Shown in pieces: positions 1-7,834 of a DNA stretch of 15,233 nt. Position 1 is the first letter of the stretch, and each line of letters opens with the position of its first letter. The notes beneath the pieces are model-generated. The model was not told the origin of the DNA. It saw only the letters and a program-made list of their open reading frames with translations, and ran no database searches. The translations under genes and the position numbers were made by a program. Source of the DNA: CAYSCZ01 sp964429655 (GTDB lineage Bacteria; Bacteroidota; Bacteroidia; Cytophagales; Cyclobacteriaceae); NCBI GenBank assembly GCA_964429655.1, contig CAYSCZ010000072.1, positions 1-15,233 on the forward strand, read 5' to 3'.

Positions 1-37
1 TTAATTACGATTCATATTGCATAATTCAGGTTAAAAT

Positions 38-385
38 TTAAAATAACTCTAAGCCGGAGAATTTGTATATAGCGAAGTATAACAAAAAAATAACCAGGAA
101 AGCGGATGAATAGGTGAGATAATGTAGCAATAGTTGACTTCCTCTCTTAAATACCATAAAGATTAGGTTAACTATTCCAATGGGTAGAGCAAATGCGAAA
201 TTTATTACCACAAATATTCCCAAATAGCTTATTGCCACAAATATTGGACTCAACCAAATACCTCCTAAAATACCATATAAAAATCCCATAATCCCTGCAA
301 CAAACAAAAAATATAATGCATATTTTAAACCACGGATAAAACAGCGTTTTATGTATGTCAAGGAAAGTATGTGTTCCTGGTTCAA
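38..385 (-). CDS. Small multi-pass membrane protein of unknown function
   Basis: I do not recognise this 115-residue protein. It has a short, fairly basic N-terminus (about residues 1-21) and then is almost wholly hydrophobic, with membrane segments near residues 22-42, 44-78 (long enough for two passes) and 84-108, so three or four passes in the inner membrane. No cysteine or histidine metal motif or enzymatic signature is visible. It starts 11 bp after the PepSY-TM gene and is the last visible gene of the operon led by the TonB-dependent receptor, so it is probably co-transcribed and may help the PepSY-TM protein or the import step. That role rests on position only. The start is an ATG at the only sensible place. 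The 37 bases beyond its stop show no clear terminator, so the operon could continue past the left edge. Confidence 0.7.
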   Translation of the reverse strand: MNQEHILSLTYIKRCFIRGLKYALYFLFVAGIMGFLYGILGGIWLSPIFVAISYLGIFVVINFAFALPIGIVNLIFMVFKRGSQLLLHYLTYSSAFLVIFLLYFAIYKFSGLELF

Positions 386-396
386 AGTTTTATTAA

Positions 397-1611
397 TTAT
401 TCCTTACTGAGCGCAAATTGTTGCTCTTCGATTTTATGAAGGTTTTTGTTGTCAAAAGAACCTTTCTCAGAATTATTATTTCTTTTCTTCCATCGACCCC
501 ACCAAATGATAAATCCAGTGATAAACAAAATAGGCGCAACTATTGATGCCAGCAATGCGATAATTCGGGTTGGCATTCCTCCAAATGTTCCATAATGAAT
601 TGATGTGAGCCAGTTTAATGGTAGCTTACCGGTGTTAGCAAAATCTTTGTCTGTATTTAATAATCGCTTGCCACTATATTGATCATAAAGGGCAAAGCTG
701 TAATCACCAGTTTTTGCAAAACCTTGTTCGATAAAATCGACCCTAAATGCGCCTGCAGAGTCACGAGGCACTATAAAACCCCTGATTTCTGCAGATGGCA
801 TTTCCGAAGATGCCTTACTTAAAATTTTCTTAAAAGCCAATGGAGTTGTATTCTCCGCATAAATGGATTTTTTGCCAATGATCTCACCAATAGAATGAGG
901 TGATTGAAAGTTTATAATAAAGAGTGTAAGTATCACAAAATTAGAAAACGTTATTGCGACACCTGTCATGGCAATAAGTGTAATGAAGGGAGAAAAGTAG
1001 AATCCCAAAGAGTTATGCCAATCATAATTTTTACGTTTAAAACCCGCTCCATTCTTTACGGTTAATCGATTTTTCAACATGTTCCAATGTTTAGGTACCC
1101 AGAGACGTAAACCGGTTATCATTAAAATTACCATGAATAAAGAGGCTAATCCAACAACATATTTTCCTGCTTTTGGTATTAAAAGCGTTCTGTGAAGATG
1201 CCTGATAAATCCCATGACTGATTTTTGATATATTCTGGCACCATTCACTAATCCAGTATAAGGGTTTATAATGGCCTGATAGTATTTCTCATTTGCTTTG
1301 AAATACATTATATAGCAGCCATTTCGGTTTGGATATTCAAAGATGCTATAAAATGCTAATTCTGGGTTGTCATGAGAAACTTTGTTGTATGCTTGAATTA
1401 ATGACAGCTTCTCTCCCTTAGTTTGGAAATCAAACAGATTAGGATAGAGCCAAACATCAAGTTCTTCTTCAAAAACTAATAAGGTCCCGGTTAAACTTAC
1501 AATTATCAGTATAAATCCCGCAAAGATTCCTGTCCAGGCATGCCATTTAGCATACCACTTTTTTTGATGGCGGACCATCTGATTGAAAAAAGTAAGAAGA
1601 CGTTTCATCAA
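397..1611 (-). CDS. PepSY-associated TM helix (PepSY-TM) inner-membrane protein, probable ferric-siderophore or haem reductase
   Basis: This 404-residue protein has the typical PepSY-TM layout: a basic N-terminus, TM1 near 27-47, a periplasmic PepSY-like region near 65-125 ending in NPYTG, TM2 near 151-171, TM3 near 202-224, a second periplasmic section near 245-335, and TM4 near 350-371 followed by a basic tail. Histidines lie close to membrane ends (H24, H138 and H140 in HLHR, H199 in DWHN, H339 in SIHYG). These are candidate haem ligands. Characterised relatives such as FoxB and PiuB act beside TonB receptors in siderophore-iron use, FoxB as an inner-membrane reductase. Here the gene is 14 bp behind the lipoprotein gene and in the receptor operon, which fits reduction and release of iron after uptake. 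Two ATG codons are adjacent at the start and either could be used. Family assignment is firm; the substrate is inferred. Confidence 0.88.
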   Translation of the reverse strand: MMKRLLTFFNQMVRHQKKWYAKWHAWTGIFAGFILIIVSLTGTLLVFEEELDVWLYPNLFDFQTKGEKLSLIQAYNKVSHDNPELAFYSIFEYPNRNGCYIMYFKANEKYYQAIINPYTGLVNGARIYQKSVMGFIRHLHRTLLIPKAGKYVVGLASLFMVILMITGLRLWVPKHWNMLKNRLTVKNGAGFKRKNYDWHNSLGFYFSPFITLIAMTGVAITFSNFVILTLFIINFQSPHSIGEIIGKKSIYAENTTPLAFKKILSKASSEMPSAEIRGFIVPRDSAGAFRVDFIEQGFAKTGDYSFALYDQYSGKRLLNTDKDFANTGKLPLNWLTSIHYGTFGGMPTRIIALLASIVAPILFITGFIIWWGRWKKRNNNSEKGSFDNKNLHKIEEQQFALSKE

Positions 1612-1625
1612 TGCAGGATTAAATT

Positions 1626-3374
1626 TTAGTGATTATTTGAAAGATTATATATCCCGACCAGAGCTCCTCCTGCCGTTAAATCAAATACTTTTGCTGTTTC
1701 CTGATTTTCAGGATTATAGCTATATAAAGCATTGATTGTAGGTGTTGTCACCGGGAGGTATATAAGACCGTTTGCTTCCATCACATGGGTTGTTGCAAAA
1801 ACAGATTGAGCTGGAATTCCATTAATAATGGATACTGTTTGTGCATTTACATCAACAGTACACCATCTACCATTTTCGGCAGCAAACAAGATACCTAATG
1901 CTTGTTGAATTTGATCATCAGAAAGATTAGCTGGATTGCCTCCGACAGAAGCGATCAGATCTAACAATTCCTGAGGGGTATTTTCTGCCACAAGTGCCAA
2001 TGCCAAACCATTTTCTACATAACGAAAACCTCTAAATGTGGGTAGGAGTAGATTAGACGGGTTAAGTGATAAAGAAATTCTGAAATTATAATTAGGGTCA
2101 AAGTCCATAGAACCTGAGGGTATCTTGTGAAGCGTGGCAGGATTGAAAGTAAATACATCCCCTTGGTCTTGTATATATAAATTACCCATTTCATCAACAT
2201 CGTTTTGTCCAAAATCATTGAAAGGTAAAGCAAGACCTGTGTTTTTCGAGATAGTGGTAGTGAAGGACCCATTGCTTACATTAGCCACATGAACTATAAG
2301 TGAATCATAGGTTTCACCATTATTTCCTCTGATGGGTGCATAAACGAAATCATCCCTAAAATAAAATGTTTGATATCGTTGTGGTATGCCCTCGGGAACA
2401 AATCCCTCATTCATATTAATTGTACCTGCGATAGTCATTGTAGACGGGTCGAATACGGTGAGCACTGAAGGTGTATTTCTGTCATGGAATACTCCCGTGG
2501 TTGCATCTTTTACAGCAATTTGAAAGGATGCTTCATCAACCGTTGATATAAATGCGTCTTCAATAACTGCTTCATTTCCATTGACCATAATCTTGGAGAA
2601 CCCAGCTGAACCATCTGGCCGTGCATTGTAGATGGCCCCATCAAATAAATCAACGGGAAAAAACTGTTGAAAATCTGTTCCGTCACTAATATCGACATCT
2701 CCGGTTGGTAATTCAGCAAAATATTTTACTATAGCGTTGTTTTCAGGTGTTTGTGCATTTATAATAAACCCACTCTTTAGGCGTACATTCTCCGGGGATA
2801 AAGAATTCCAAAAATTGACACCGACATTATTTTCTGTCCCAGTATAAGTAAATGGTGGGAATCCTTCTATAAAATTCGATGCATTATCCCATCGGCCAGC
2901 GGCAACAGCCTGATCTACCCTACTTTGATTAGCGGCACCCCATTGAATATAGTCCTTTAAAATCTCAGGGTCATCTGAACCAAATTGACCTCCCGTGGAA
3001 AATAGTCCTAAGCCTCCATTATTATCTGGAAGGGAGGAGATATTTTCAGACCCGGAGCTTATATCAAAAGTAACAGTCTCACCACCAGCTAGTTGCAGAT
3101 CACCGCTTATTGCCGAATAATTACTTAAACCGTTGTATTGACCAGGCCCTAAGCATAATTGATGATCTGATATATCGATCTCGCTTGACCCAAAATTTCT
3201 GATAGTTACAGATTCTGCGGAAGGGTCAACCTCTGTAAATCGTACTGATGCCATTTCTATCGGGTTATCAATGACATCATCATCGTCGTCGTCATCTCCA
3301 CATCCCTGTATTAGAAGAAATGAGGTTGCAAATGTTAATAACAGAATATTAAAAAGAATACTAGAATTTTTCAT
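1626..3374 (-). CDS. Surface lipoprotein: lamin-tail-like domain plus DUF4374-like domain
   Basis: This 582-residue protein starts with a type II signal peptide: hydrophobic residues 6-22 and a lipobox LIQGC with the lipidated cysteine at C25. The cysteine is followed by a glycine and seven aspartates (27-33), an acidic run like the lipoprotein export signals that send Bacteroidota lipoproteins to the cell surface. Residues about 44-180 resemble a lamin-tail beta-sandwich (EVDPSAESVTIRNFGSSEID, then GGETVTF, GLGLF and DYIQWG). Residues about 205-578 resemble DUF4374, with a repeated, propeller-like pattern (AGFSKIMVNGN, LTVFDPSTM, GRWCTVDVNAQ, LYSYNPENQ). DUF4374 lipoproteins are often encoded beside TonB receptors and PepSY-TM proteins, as here. 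It begins 7 bp after the receptor stop and probably works with the receptor on the outer face. Its ligand is unknown. Domain calls are from reading the sequence and would need profile searches. Confidence 0.75.
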   Translation of the reverse strand: MKNSSILFNILLLTFATSFLLIQGCGDDDDDDDVIDNPIEMASVRFTEVDPSAESVTIRNFGSSEIDISDHQLCLGPGQYNGLSNYSAISGDLQLAGGETVTFDISSGSENISSLPDNNGGLGLFSTGGQFGSDDPEILKDYIQWGAANQSRVDQAVAAGRWDNASNFIEGFPPFTYTGTENNVGVNFWNSLSPENVRLKSGFIINAQTPENNAIVKYFAELPTGDVDISDGTDFQQFFPVDLFDGAIYNARPDGSAGFSKIMVNGNEAVIEDAFISTVDEASFQIAVKDATTGVFHDRNTPSVLTVFDPSTMTIAGTINMNEGFVPEGIPQRYQTFYFRDDFVYAPIRGNNGETYDSLIVHVANVSNGSFTTTISKNTGLALPFNDFGQNDVDEMGNLYIQDQGDVFTFNPATLHKIPSGSMDFDPNYNFRISLSLNPSNLLLPTFRGFRYVENGLALALVAENTPQELLDLIASVGGNPANLSDDQIQQALGILFAAENGRWCTVDVNAQTVSIINGIPAQSVFATTHVMEANGLIYLPVTTPTINALYSYNPENQETAKVFDLTAGGALVGIYNLSNNH

Positions 3375-3381
3375 AATGATA

Positions 3382-5799
3382 TTATATTGAATAATTGATT
3401 TTTAATGAATAATTGCGACCAGGTTTTGGAACCCGGAAATTGTCAAACAAATGATTACTGGTAATATTGTTTATCTGAAATGAAAATTTAAAACCTTCAT
3501 GAGAGGGGGCATAACTAACACCTATATCATGTTGATTTTGGGTTGGCACTAAATTATCAGGATTAGCCTGCGATTCATCTATGACGTAGGTGATGCTAAA
3601 CTGATCAACCAAGAAATAATTCCAAAAAAACGATAATTTATCCTCGCCTTTTAATTTTGGCGAAAATTCATATTGTACGGTACTATTAAAAAAGACATCT
3701 GGAATATTAGGTATTTGAACACCCACAAAGCTGTCATTTTGTATCCTGTCAGAAGCAGCAAGTGTAACATTCTGGTAGGTAAAATTTGTAACCACACGCA
3801 GTTTTTTGATTGGTCTGGCCTTTATACTTACTTCCACACCTTTTGCCGAGGCTTCAGCTTCATTAATATACTGGGCTGATTCTCCTGCGCCAAGCACCTC
3901 CAAACGTATTAAGTTTTGTTGGTCTCTGATAAAACCGTTTACATCCACAGCTACGGACCGATGATTGTTCCAGTTGTGTCTTGTAAAGAATCCTAAATTG
4001 TAATTGTCACTAAGTTCAGGCTTGATATTATAATTAGGAATTATCAATAGAAAGTCACCATAAATTTCTCTTTCTGTGGGTATTCTTAATGTGCGTTCAT
4101 AACTTGAACGAATGAATAAATCATTGTTAAATGAGTATTTTATTGAAGAACCATAGCCATTGGTATTGTTCTCATTAATGCGGGTAAACAGTTGGTTGGC
4201 TCTTTGTTGAGTAATATCTATGGATTCTGCCCGATACAAATAATTTTTGTAAAAGAGAGATGCGAATAATTTGTCTTTTAGCCATTTTGAAGAAACCTCA
4301 GCCCCTAAGATATTTTTTGTGAAATGAGATGGTGTTTCATTTGGATCAATTTGTTCATCTCCTATTTTCACACGAATTCCGTAGGGATCTTCACCAATTA
4401 TCCTGGAGTAAGCATAAAAGTCACTCAGATTGAACTTGGTACTTTTATTTAATCGATATGACAAAGACATGCGGTGTGAGGTTCCTGTATTCTTCCCTCT
4501 TCTTCCTGTTGGTCTTGAAAGAACCTCAGCACCTCGATTATTATTTAAAGGTAATACAGTACCAAGCCAGTTATACAAATTACGCGTTGAATCATCAACA
4601 TTATCTTCAGTATAAGAATAAATTCCTGTATATGAGAGCTTCAATCTGTTCCACAATTTATTACTGTAACTGACCTTTTGAATTAAACTTGTTCTATTTC
4701 TTTTAGCTTCTCCTGCCGGTCGGATTGTTACCCTTCTTCCATGTTGTACCTGGTCATGACGGTAACTATAACTGGAAGAGATGATTAGTCGATCTGCCCA
4801 TTTTTTTTGCGTTATGCCTAGTTGACCTTCAAAATAGGTCGATATATGACGATCATTAAATCTTCTTGCATCAATTCTCGACTCAACTACTGCTGTATCC
4901 GTTCTTCCAAATCTGTTCTCGAATACTTCAATTGACCGGTTAGGAATATCATCCATCAAATAATTATTGTCTGAATAATTGAAAAATGAGTTAACTCCAA
5001 CAAAAAGATTTTTATTTAATGACTTAAGCCCCATAATTGATACCCTGTGCGTATTGAATGAAGCTATTTCGTATGAGGCCTCAAAGTAGTCGTTGTATGT
5101 TTGTCTGGGTATAATATTAATGCCACCTCCTAAAGCATCAGTACCAACACTTACCGGCATCACTCCTTTATAGACATCAATTCTATCAATCAGGTTCACA
5201 GGTAGATTATTGATTTCAATACCTCCCCCCAAATATTCTAATGGAATTCCATCATAATATACCCGCACGGCATTTCCCGTCAAGCCATTTAAATTTATCA
5301 AAACATCACTACCCAGTCCCCCTGATCTTCTAACCAATACACCTGTTGATTTTTTCAGTACATCAGCCACACCCACTGCCTGATCTCGTATCAGGGTGGC
5401 ATCTAAAGATGTTATAGTTATTGGTTTAGAGGAAATTTCCTGGGCTTCCGTAACACCATATATCACAACCTCATCCAACGCTGACACAGCTTTATTTAGC
5501 ATAAACATCACAGATAGATGTTGGGATGGTTTCAGAGATACAACTTTTAATACAGGCTCTAATCCAATAGAGGAAACAATGATTGTATATACCCCCCCTG
5601 GTATTGATTGTATCTCATATTGACCATCAACATCTGATATTGCACCATAGGCGGTGCCTTTAAGTGTTATGGAAACACCAGGCAAAGGATTGGAGTCGGA
5701 ATCTGTAACTCGTCCACTAAGGGAAGCTGAAAATAATTCACATGAATTATTTATTACATAAATAAATAAGAAAGGTAGATATTTAAGAGGATTAATCAT
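3382..5799 (-). CDS. TonB-dependent outer-membrane receptor with CarboxypepD_reg-like domain
   Basis: This 805-residue receptor has a signal peptide (about 1-25), a CarboxypepD_reg-like beta-sandwich (about 28-104, with GRVTDSDSNPLPGVSITLKGT and SDVDGQYEI), a TonB-box-like segment DEVVIYG (109-115), a plug domain (about 122-232, with VLIRDQ-like and GALGGGINI-type motifs: VGTDALGGGINII) and a 22-strand-type barrel to the C-terminus, which ends in the usual PGRNYSLKINYSI. No STN domain is present, so it does not look like a transducer for an anti-sigma factor. It is not of the SusC size (about 1000 residues) and no SusD partner follows. As first gene of the operon with a PepSY-TM protein and a DUF4374-like lipoprotein, it most likely imports a ferric siderophore, haem or another metal complex. 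The ligand cannot be read from sequence. Its ATG lies 3 bp from a strong inverted repeat. Confidence 0.93.
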   Translation of the reverse strand: MINPLKYLPFLFIYVINNSCELFSASLSGRVTDSDSNPLPGVSITLKGTAYGAISDVDGQYEIQSIPGGVYTIIVSSIGLEPVLKVVSLKPSQHLSVMFMLNKAVSALDEVVIYGVTEAQEISSKPITITSLDATLIRDQAVGVADVLKKSTGVLVRRSGGLGSDVLINLNGLTGNAVRVYYDGIPLEYLGGGIEINNLPVNLIDRIDVYKGVMPVSVGTDALGGGINIIPRQTYNDYFEASYEIASFNTHRVSIMGLKSLNKNLFVGVNSFFNYSDNNYLMDDIPNRSIEVFENRFGRTDTAVVESRIDARRFNDRHISTYFEGQLGITQKKWADRLIISSSYSYRHDQVQHGRRVTIRPAGEAKRNRTSLIQKVSYSNKLWNRLKLSYTGIYSYTEDNVDDSTRNLYNWLGTVLPLNNNRGAEVLSRPTGRRGKNTGTSHRMSLSYRLNKSTKFNLSDFYAYSRIIGEDPYGIRVKIGDEQIDPNETPSHFTKNILGAEVSSKWLKDKLFASLFYKNYLYRAESIDITQQRANQLFTRINENNTNGYGSSIKYSFNNDLFIRSSYERTLRIPTEREIYGDFLLIIPNYNIKPELSDNYNLGFFTRHNWNNHRSVAVDVNGFIRDQQNLIRLEVLGAGESAQYINEAEASAKGVEVSIKARPIKKLRVVTNFTYQNVTLAASDRIQNDSFVGVQIPNIPDVFFNSTVQYEFSPKLKGEDKLSFFWNYFLVDQFSITYVIDESQANPDNLVPTQNQHDIGVSYAPSHEGFKFSFQINNITSNHLFDNFRVPKPGRNYSLKINYSI

Positions 5800-5801
5800 C
5801 C

Positions 5802-5853
5802 ATTATTAAGAATTAATCTAAATTAAAGCTAATCTAGAATCATTCTTAATAAT
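5802..5853. repeat. Perfect 12-bp inverted repeat in the receptor leader
   Basis: ATTATTAAGAAT at 5802-5813 is matched exactly by its reverse complement ATTCTTAATAAT at 5842-5853, with 28 bases between. The inner part also carries the direct repeat TAATCTA at 5814-5820 and 5830-5836 (16-bp period). The left arm ends 3 bp upstream of the receptor ATG (5799-5797 on the minus strand), so in RNA the stem would sit against the start codon. It could be a translational switch, a regulator site or a stabilising 5' stem. It has no U-run and so is not a normal terminator. Confidence 0.6.
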
Positions 5854-5887
5854 ACACAAATGGTTGGGGCATTAATTTTCTTAACCT

Positions 5888-5906
5888 AGTTCATTTTATC
5901 ATTATG
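5888..5906 (-). promoter_or_regulatory. Partial Fur-box-like sequence upstream of the receptor operon
   Basis: On the minus strand this reads CATAATGATAAAATGAACT. Compared with the classical 19-bp Fur box it matches 11 positions, ten of them consecutive (ATAATGATAA); the second half is poor. It lies about 90 bp from the receptor ATG, in a reasonable place for control of an iron-uptake operon. AT-rich DNA gives such partial matches by chance, so this is only a candidate. Confidence 0.25.
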
Positions 5907-5940
5907 GTGACTGTAAATATGGATATGCCTATTGGCCTGA

Positions 5941-7107
5941 TTACCAATCATCATTATAATATGCTTTGACAGTATCTCGTAAATTATAATTATTAGCCAT
6001 AACCTCACCGTATGCTCCTGCAGAATAAATAACTAAAATATCTCCACGCTTAGTTTCCGGTAGTTCTACATCCTTTCCTAAAAAGTCAGAAGTTTCACAA
6101 ATGGGTCCCACTACGTCATAAACTTTTTTGAAGGCTGAGCGCGAAGAAATATTTTCAATAAAGTGATAAGCCTGGTAAAGTGCTGGCCGGATTAATTCAG
6201 TGGTCCCGGCATCGATAATAGCAAAATTCTTCTGTAACCCTGACTTTGTATATAAAGTCTTTGTAACCAACACTCCGGATGGGGCCACGATAGAGCGTCC
6301 TAACTCAAAATGAAGGCTCTGATGGGGCTTTAAAGATAGATGGTTTTTAAAAATCCTAAAATATTTTTCAAAGGGTGCGATCACATTTGTTTTTGGATCT
6401 TTATAATCAATGCCCAATCCCCCGCCTACATTGATGGAGTCAATAATCAGTTTGTTATCCTCAAAGTATGATATCAAGTCATTCACTCTTTCAGAAAGGT
6501 CCCGAAACCTTGAGAGATCTTGTATTTGAGAGCCTATATGGAAATGTACACCATCCAGTTTGATGTTATTGAGTTTTTTTATTGACTCAACCATCCTATC
6601 CAAATCGGACATATTGATGCCAAACTTATTCTCTTCCAACCCTGTGGTAATGTATTTATGCGTTTTAGCATCTACATTAGGGTTGATCCTCAAGGCCACG
6701 TTAGTCTTTTTATCAAGCTGTCCACTTATTTGATTGATCACCTCCAGTTCCTGTAGTGATTCAACATTAAGACGGCTAATTTCTTTTTCAATAGCAAATT
6801 GAATCTCATCATCATTTTTACCAACTCCTGCAAATACGATCTCGGATGGCTTAAAGCCTATTTCAAGGGCCTTTTTTATTTCGTTTCCACTAACACAATC
6901 TGCACCAAAATTATTGCTCTGTATTTCTTTTAGTATCCTGTCATTTGCATTTGCTTTCAGTGCATAATGCACCACTAACTTTCCGGCGTGAATGAATTTT
7001 GCTACCTCATCAAGCGTTTGTCTAAGCAAATCCAAATCATAAAAATAGAAAGGCGTTCCATGGGTTTTGCTTATTTTGTTTATAGCTTCTATATGGTTAG
7101 TGTGCAT
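5941..7107 (-). CDS. lysA: Diaminopimelate decarboxylase
   Basis: LysA is a cytoplasmic PLP enzyme that decarboxylates meso-2,6-diaminopimelate to L-lysine, the last step of lysine synthesis. The 388 residues give the full fold-type III pattern: the PLP lysine K51 in YALKAN, H190 in HFHIGSQ, the glycine-rich phosphate loop GGGLG (228-232), ELGR (268-271), the substrate-side cysteine C337 in GPICETSD, and GAYGEVMANNYN (364-375), which holds the conserved tyrosine. An alpha/beta barrel (about 25-265) and a C-terminal beta-sandwich follow the usual order. The CETSD motif separates it from ornithine or arginine decarboxylases. The length is slightly short for the family (usually about 390-420) but nothing is missing. 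It stands 94 bp downstream of rplT behind a terminator, so it probably has its own promoter. A TTTG-N19-TCATTTCG arrangement upstream is a weak candidate. Confidence 0.95.
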   Translation of the reverse strand: MHTNHIEAINKISKTHGTPFYFYDLDLLRQTLDEVAKFIHAGKLVVHYALKANANDRILKEIQSNNFGADCVSGNEIKKALEIGFKPSEIVFAGVGKNDDEIQFAIEKEISRLNVESLQELEVINQISGQLDKKTNVALRINPNVDAKTHKYITTGLEENKFGINMSDLDRMVESIKKLNNIKLDGVHFHIGSQIQDLSRFRDLSERVNDLISYFEDNKLIIDSINVGGGLGIDYKDPKTNVIAPFEKYFRIFKNHLSLKPHQSLHFELGRSIVAPSGVLVTKTLYTKSGLQKNFAIIDAGTTELIRPALYQAYHFIENISSRSAFKKVYDVVGPICETSDFLGKDVELPETKRGDILVIYSAGAYGEVMANNYNLRDTVKAYYNDDW

Positions 7108-7140
7108 GGGTCTTAAACGAAATGATGGAATATCTTAAAT

Positions 7141-7177
7141 AAAACAAAAAACCCCAATCATTACCATAATTGGGGCC
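7141..7177 (-). terminator. Intrinsic terminator of the thrS-infC-rpmI-rplT cluster
   Basis: On the minus strand CCCCAAT (7175-7169) pairs exactly with ATTGGGG (7158-7152) around a 10-base loop, and TTTTTTGTTTT (7151-7141) follows directly. It lies 25 bp after the rplT stop and before lysA, so it closes the translation cluster and separates it from lysA. Confidence 0.88.
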
Positions 7178-7201
7178 GTAAAATAATTTGTGAGAGCAGT
7201 A

Positions 7202-7546
7202 TTATTTGACCTGGTCAACTATGGCTTTAAAAGCCTGTGGATTATTCATGGCTAAATCAGCCAGCACCTTTCTATTCAAATCAATATCAGCTTTTTTCAA
7301 TTTATTAATAAACTGCGAATATGACATACCATGCTCGCGAGATGATGCGTTTATACGCTGTATCCACAACGCCCTGAACTCCCTTTTCTTTACCTTTCTA
7401 TCCCGATAAGCATATTGCCAACCTTTCTCGATTGCATTCTTAGCAACCGTCCAAACATTTTTTCTTCTGCCAAAATATCCTTTGGCGTGTTTTAACATTC
7501 GTTTACGGCGTGCTTTTGACGCCACATGATTTACTGATCTTGGCAT
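7202..7546 (-). CDS. rplT: 50S ribosomal protein L20
   Basis: L20 is an early assembly protein of the large subunit that binds 23S rRNA. The 114 residues are the normal length. The long, basic N-terminal helix region (MPRSVNHVASKARRKRMLKHAKGYFG begins it; the conserved KGYFGRR is at 22-28) is followed by the globular C-terminal domain with REFRALWIQRINA near 56-68 and the closing AFKAIVDQVK. It is the last gene of the cluster, 70 bp after rpmI. In E. coli and Firmicutes L20 represses its own operon through an RNA leader. I see only a short ACCA/TGGT hairpin in the rpmI-rplT gap and cannot show such control here. Confidence 0.98.
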   Translation of the reverse strand: MPRSVNHVASKARRKRMLKHAKGYFGRRKNVWTVAKNAIEKGWQYAYRDRKVKKREFRALWIQRINASSREHGMSYSQFINKLKKADIDLNRKVLADLAMNNPQAFKAIVDQVK

Positions 7547-7616
7547 AATAAATTTGTTTTAGCAACTGGCGTCATCGAATGAACTTAATACCAATTACCT
7601 GGTGAAATAATAAACC

Positions 7617-7811
7617 TTATATATTTAATAAATCTTTGATCCTTCCCACGTCACTTTTGTCAACCAATCCCATATGGCGAAGGTGTCTCTTTCTTTTCGT
7701 TTCCTTTTTTGTCAGGATATGGTTCTTAAAAGCATGCTTACGCTTAAGTTTACCGGTTCCTGTAAGCTTGAAGCGTTTCTTGGCTCCTGAATTCGTCTTT
7801 ACTTTTGGCAT
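7617..7811 (-). CDS. rpmI: 50S ribosomal protein L35
   Basis: L35 is a small, very basic protein of the large ribosomal subunit. All 64 residues match the family: the start MPKVKTNSGAKKRFKLTGTG, then KHAFKNHIL and the KRKRHLRHMGLVDKSD segment. It begins 23 bp after the infC stop and is followed by rplT, the usual infC-rpmI-rplT order. No abnormality is visible. Confidence 0.98.
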   Translation of the reverse strand: MPKVKTNSGAKKRFKLTGTGKLKRKHAFKNHILTKKETKRKRHLRHMGLVDKSDVGRIKDLLNI

Positions 7812-7834
7812 CTTCCTATTCTATCTTTATTTTA

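Noticed and set aside
3382..5799. SusC-type glycan importer
   Set aside because: Too short for SusC, no SusD gene follows, and the neighbours (PepSY-TM, DUF4374-like) point to metal-complex uptake.
5857..5864. ACCATTTG on the minus strand as -7 element of the receptor operon
   Set aside because: TTTG fits, but the TA part does not, and no -33 TTG stands at the right distance.
7107..7148. TTTG-N19-TCATTTCG as a lysA promoter
   Set aside because: Only four of six fixed positions of the -7 box match, and the implied leader is only a few bases long. Noted but not listed as a feature.
7547..7616. L20-type autoregulatory leader between rpmI and rplT
   Set aside because: Only a 4-bp ACCA/TGGT stem was found. 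There is no visible mimic of the L20 site in 23S rRNA.
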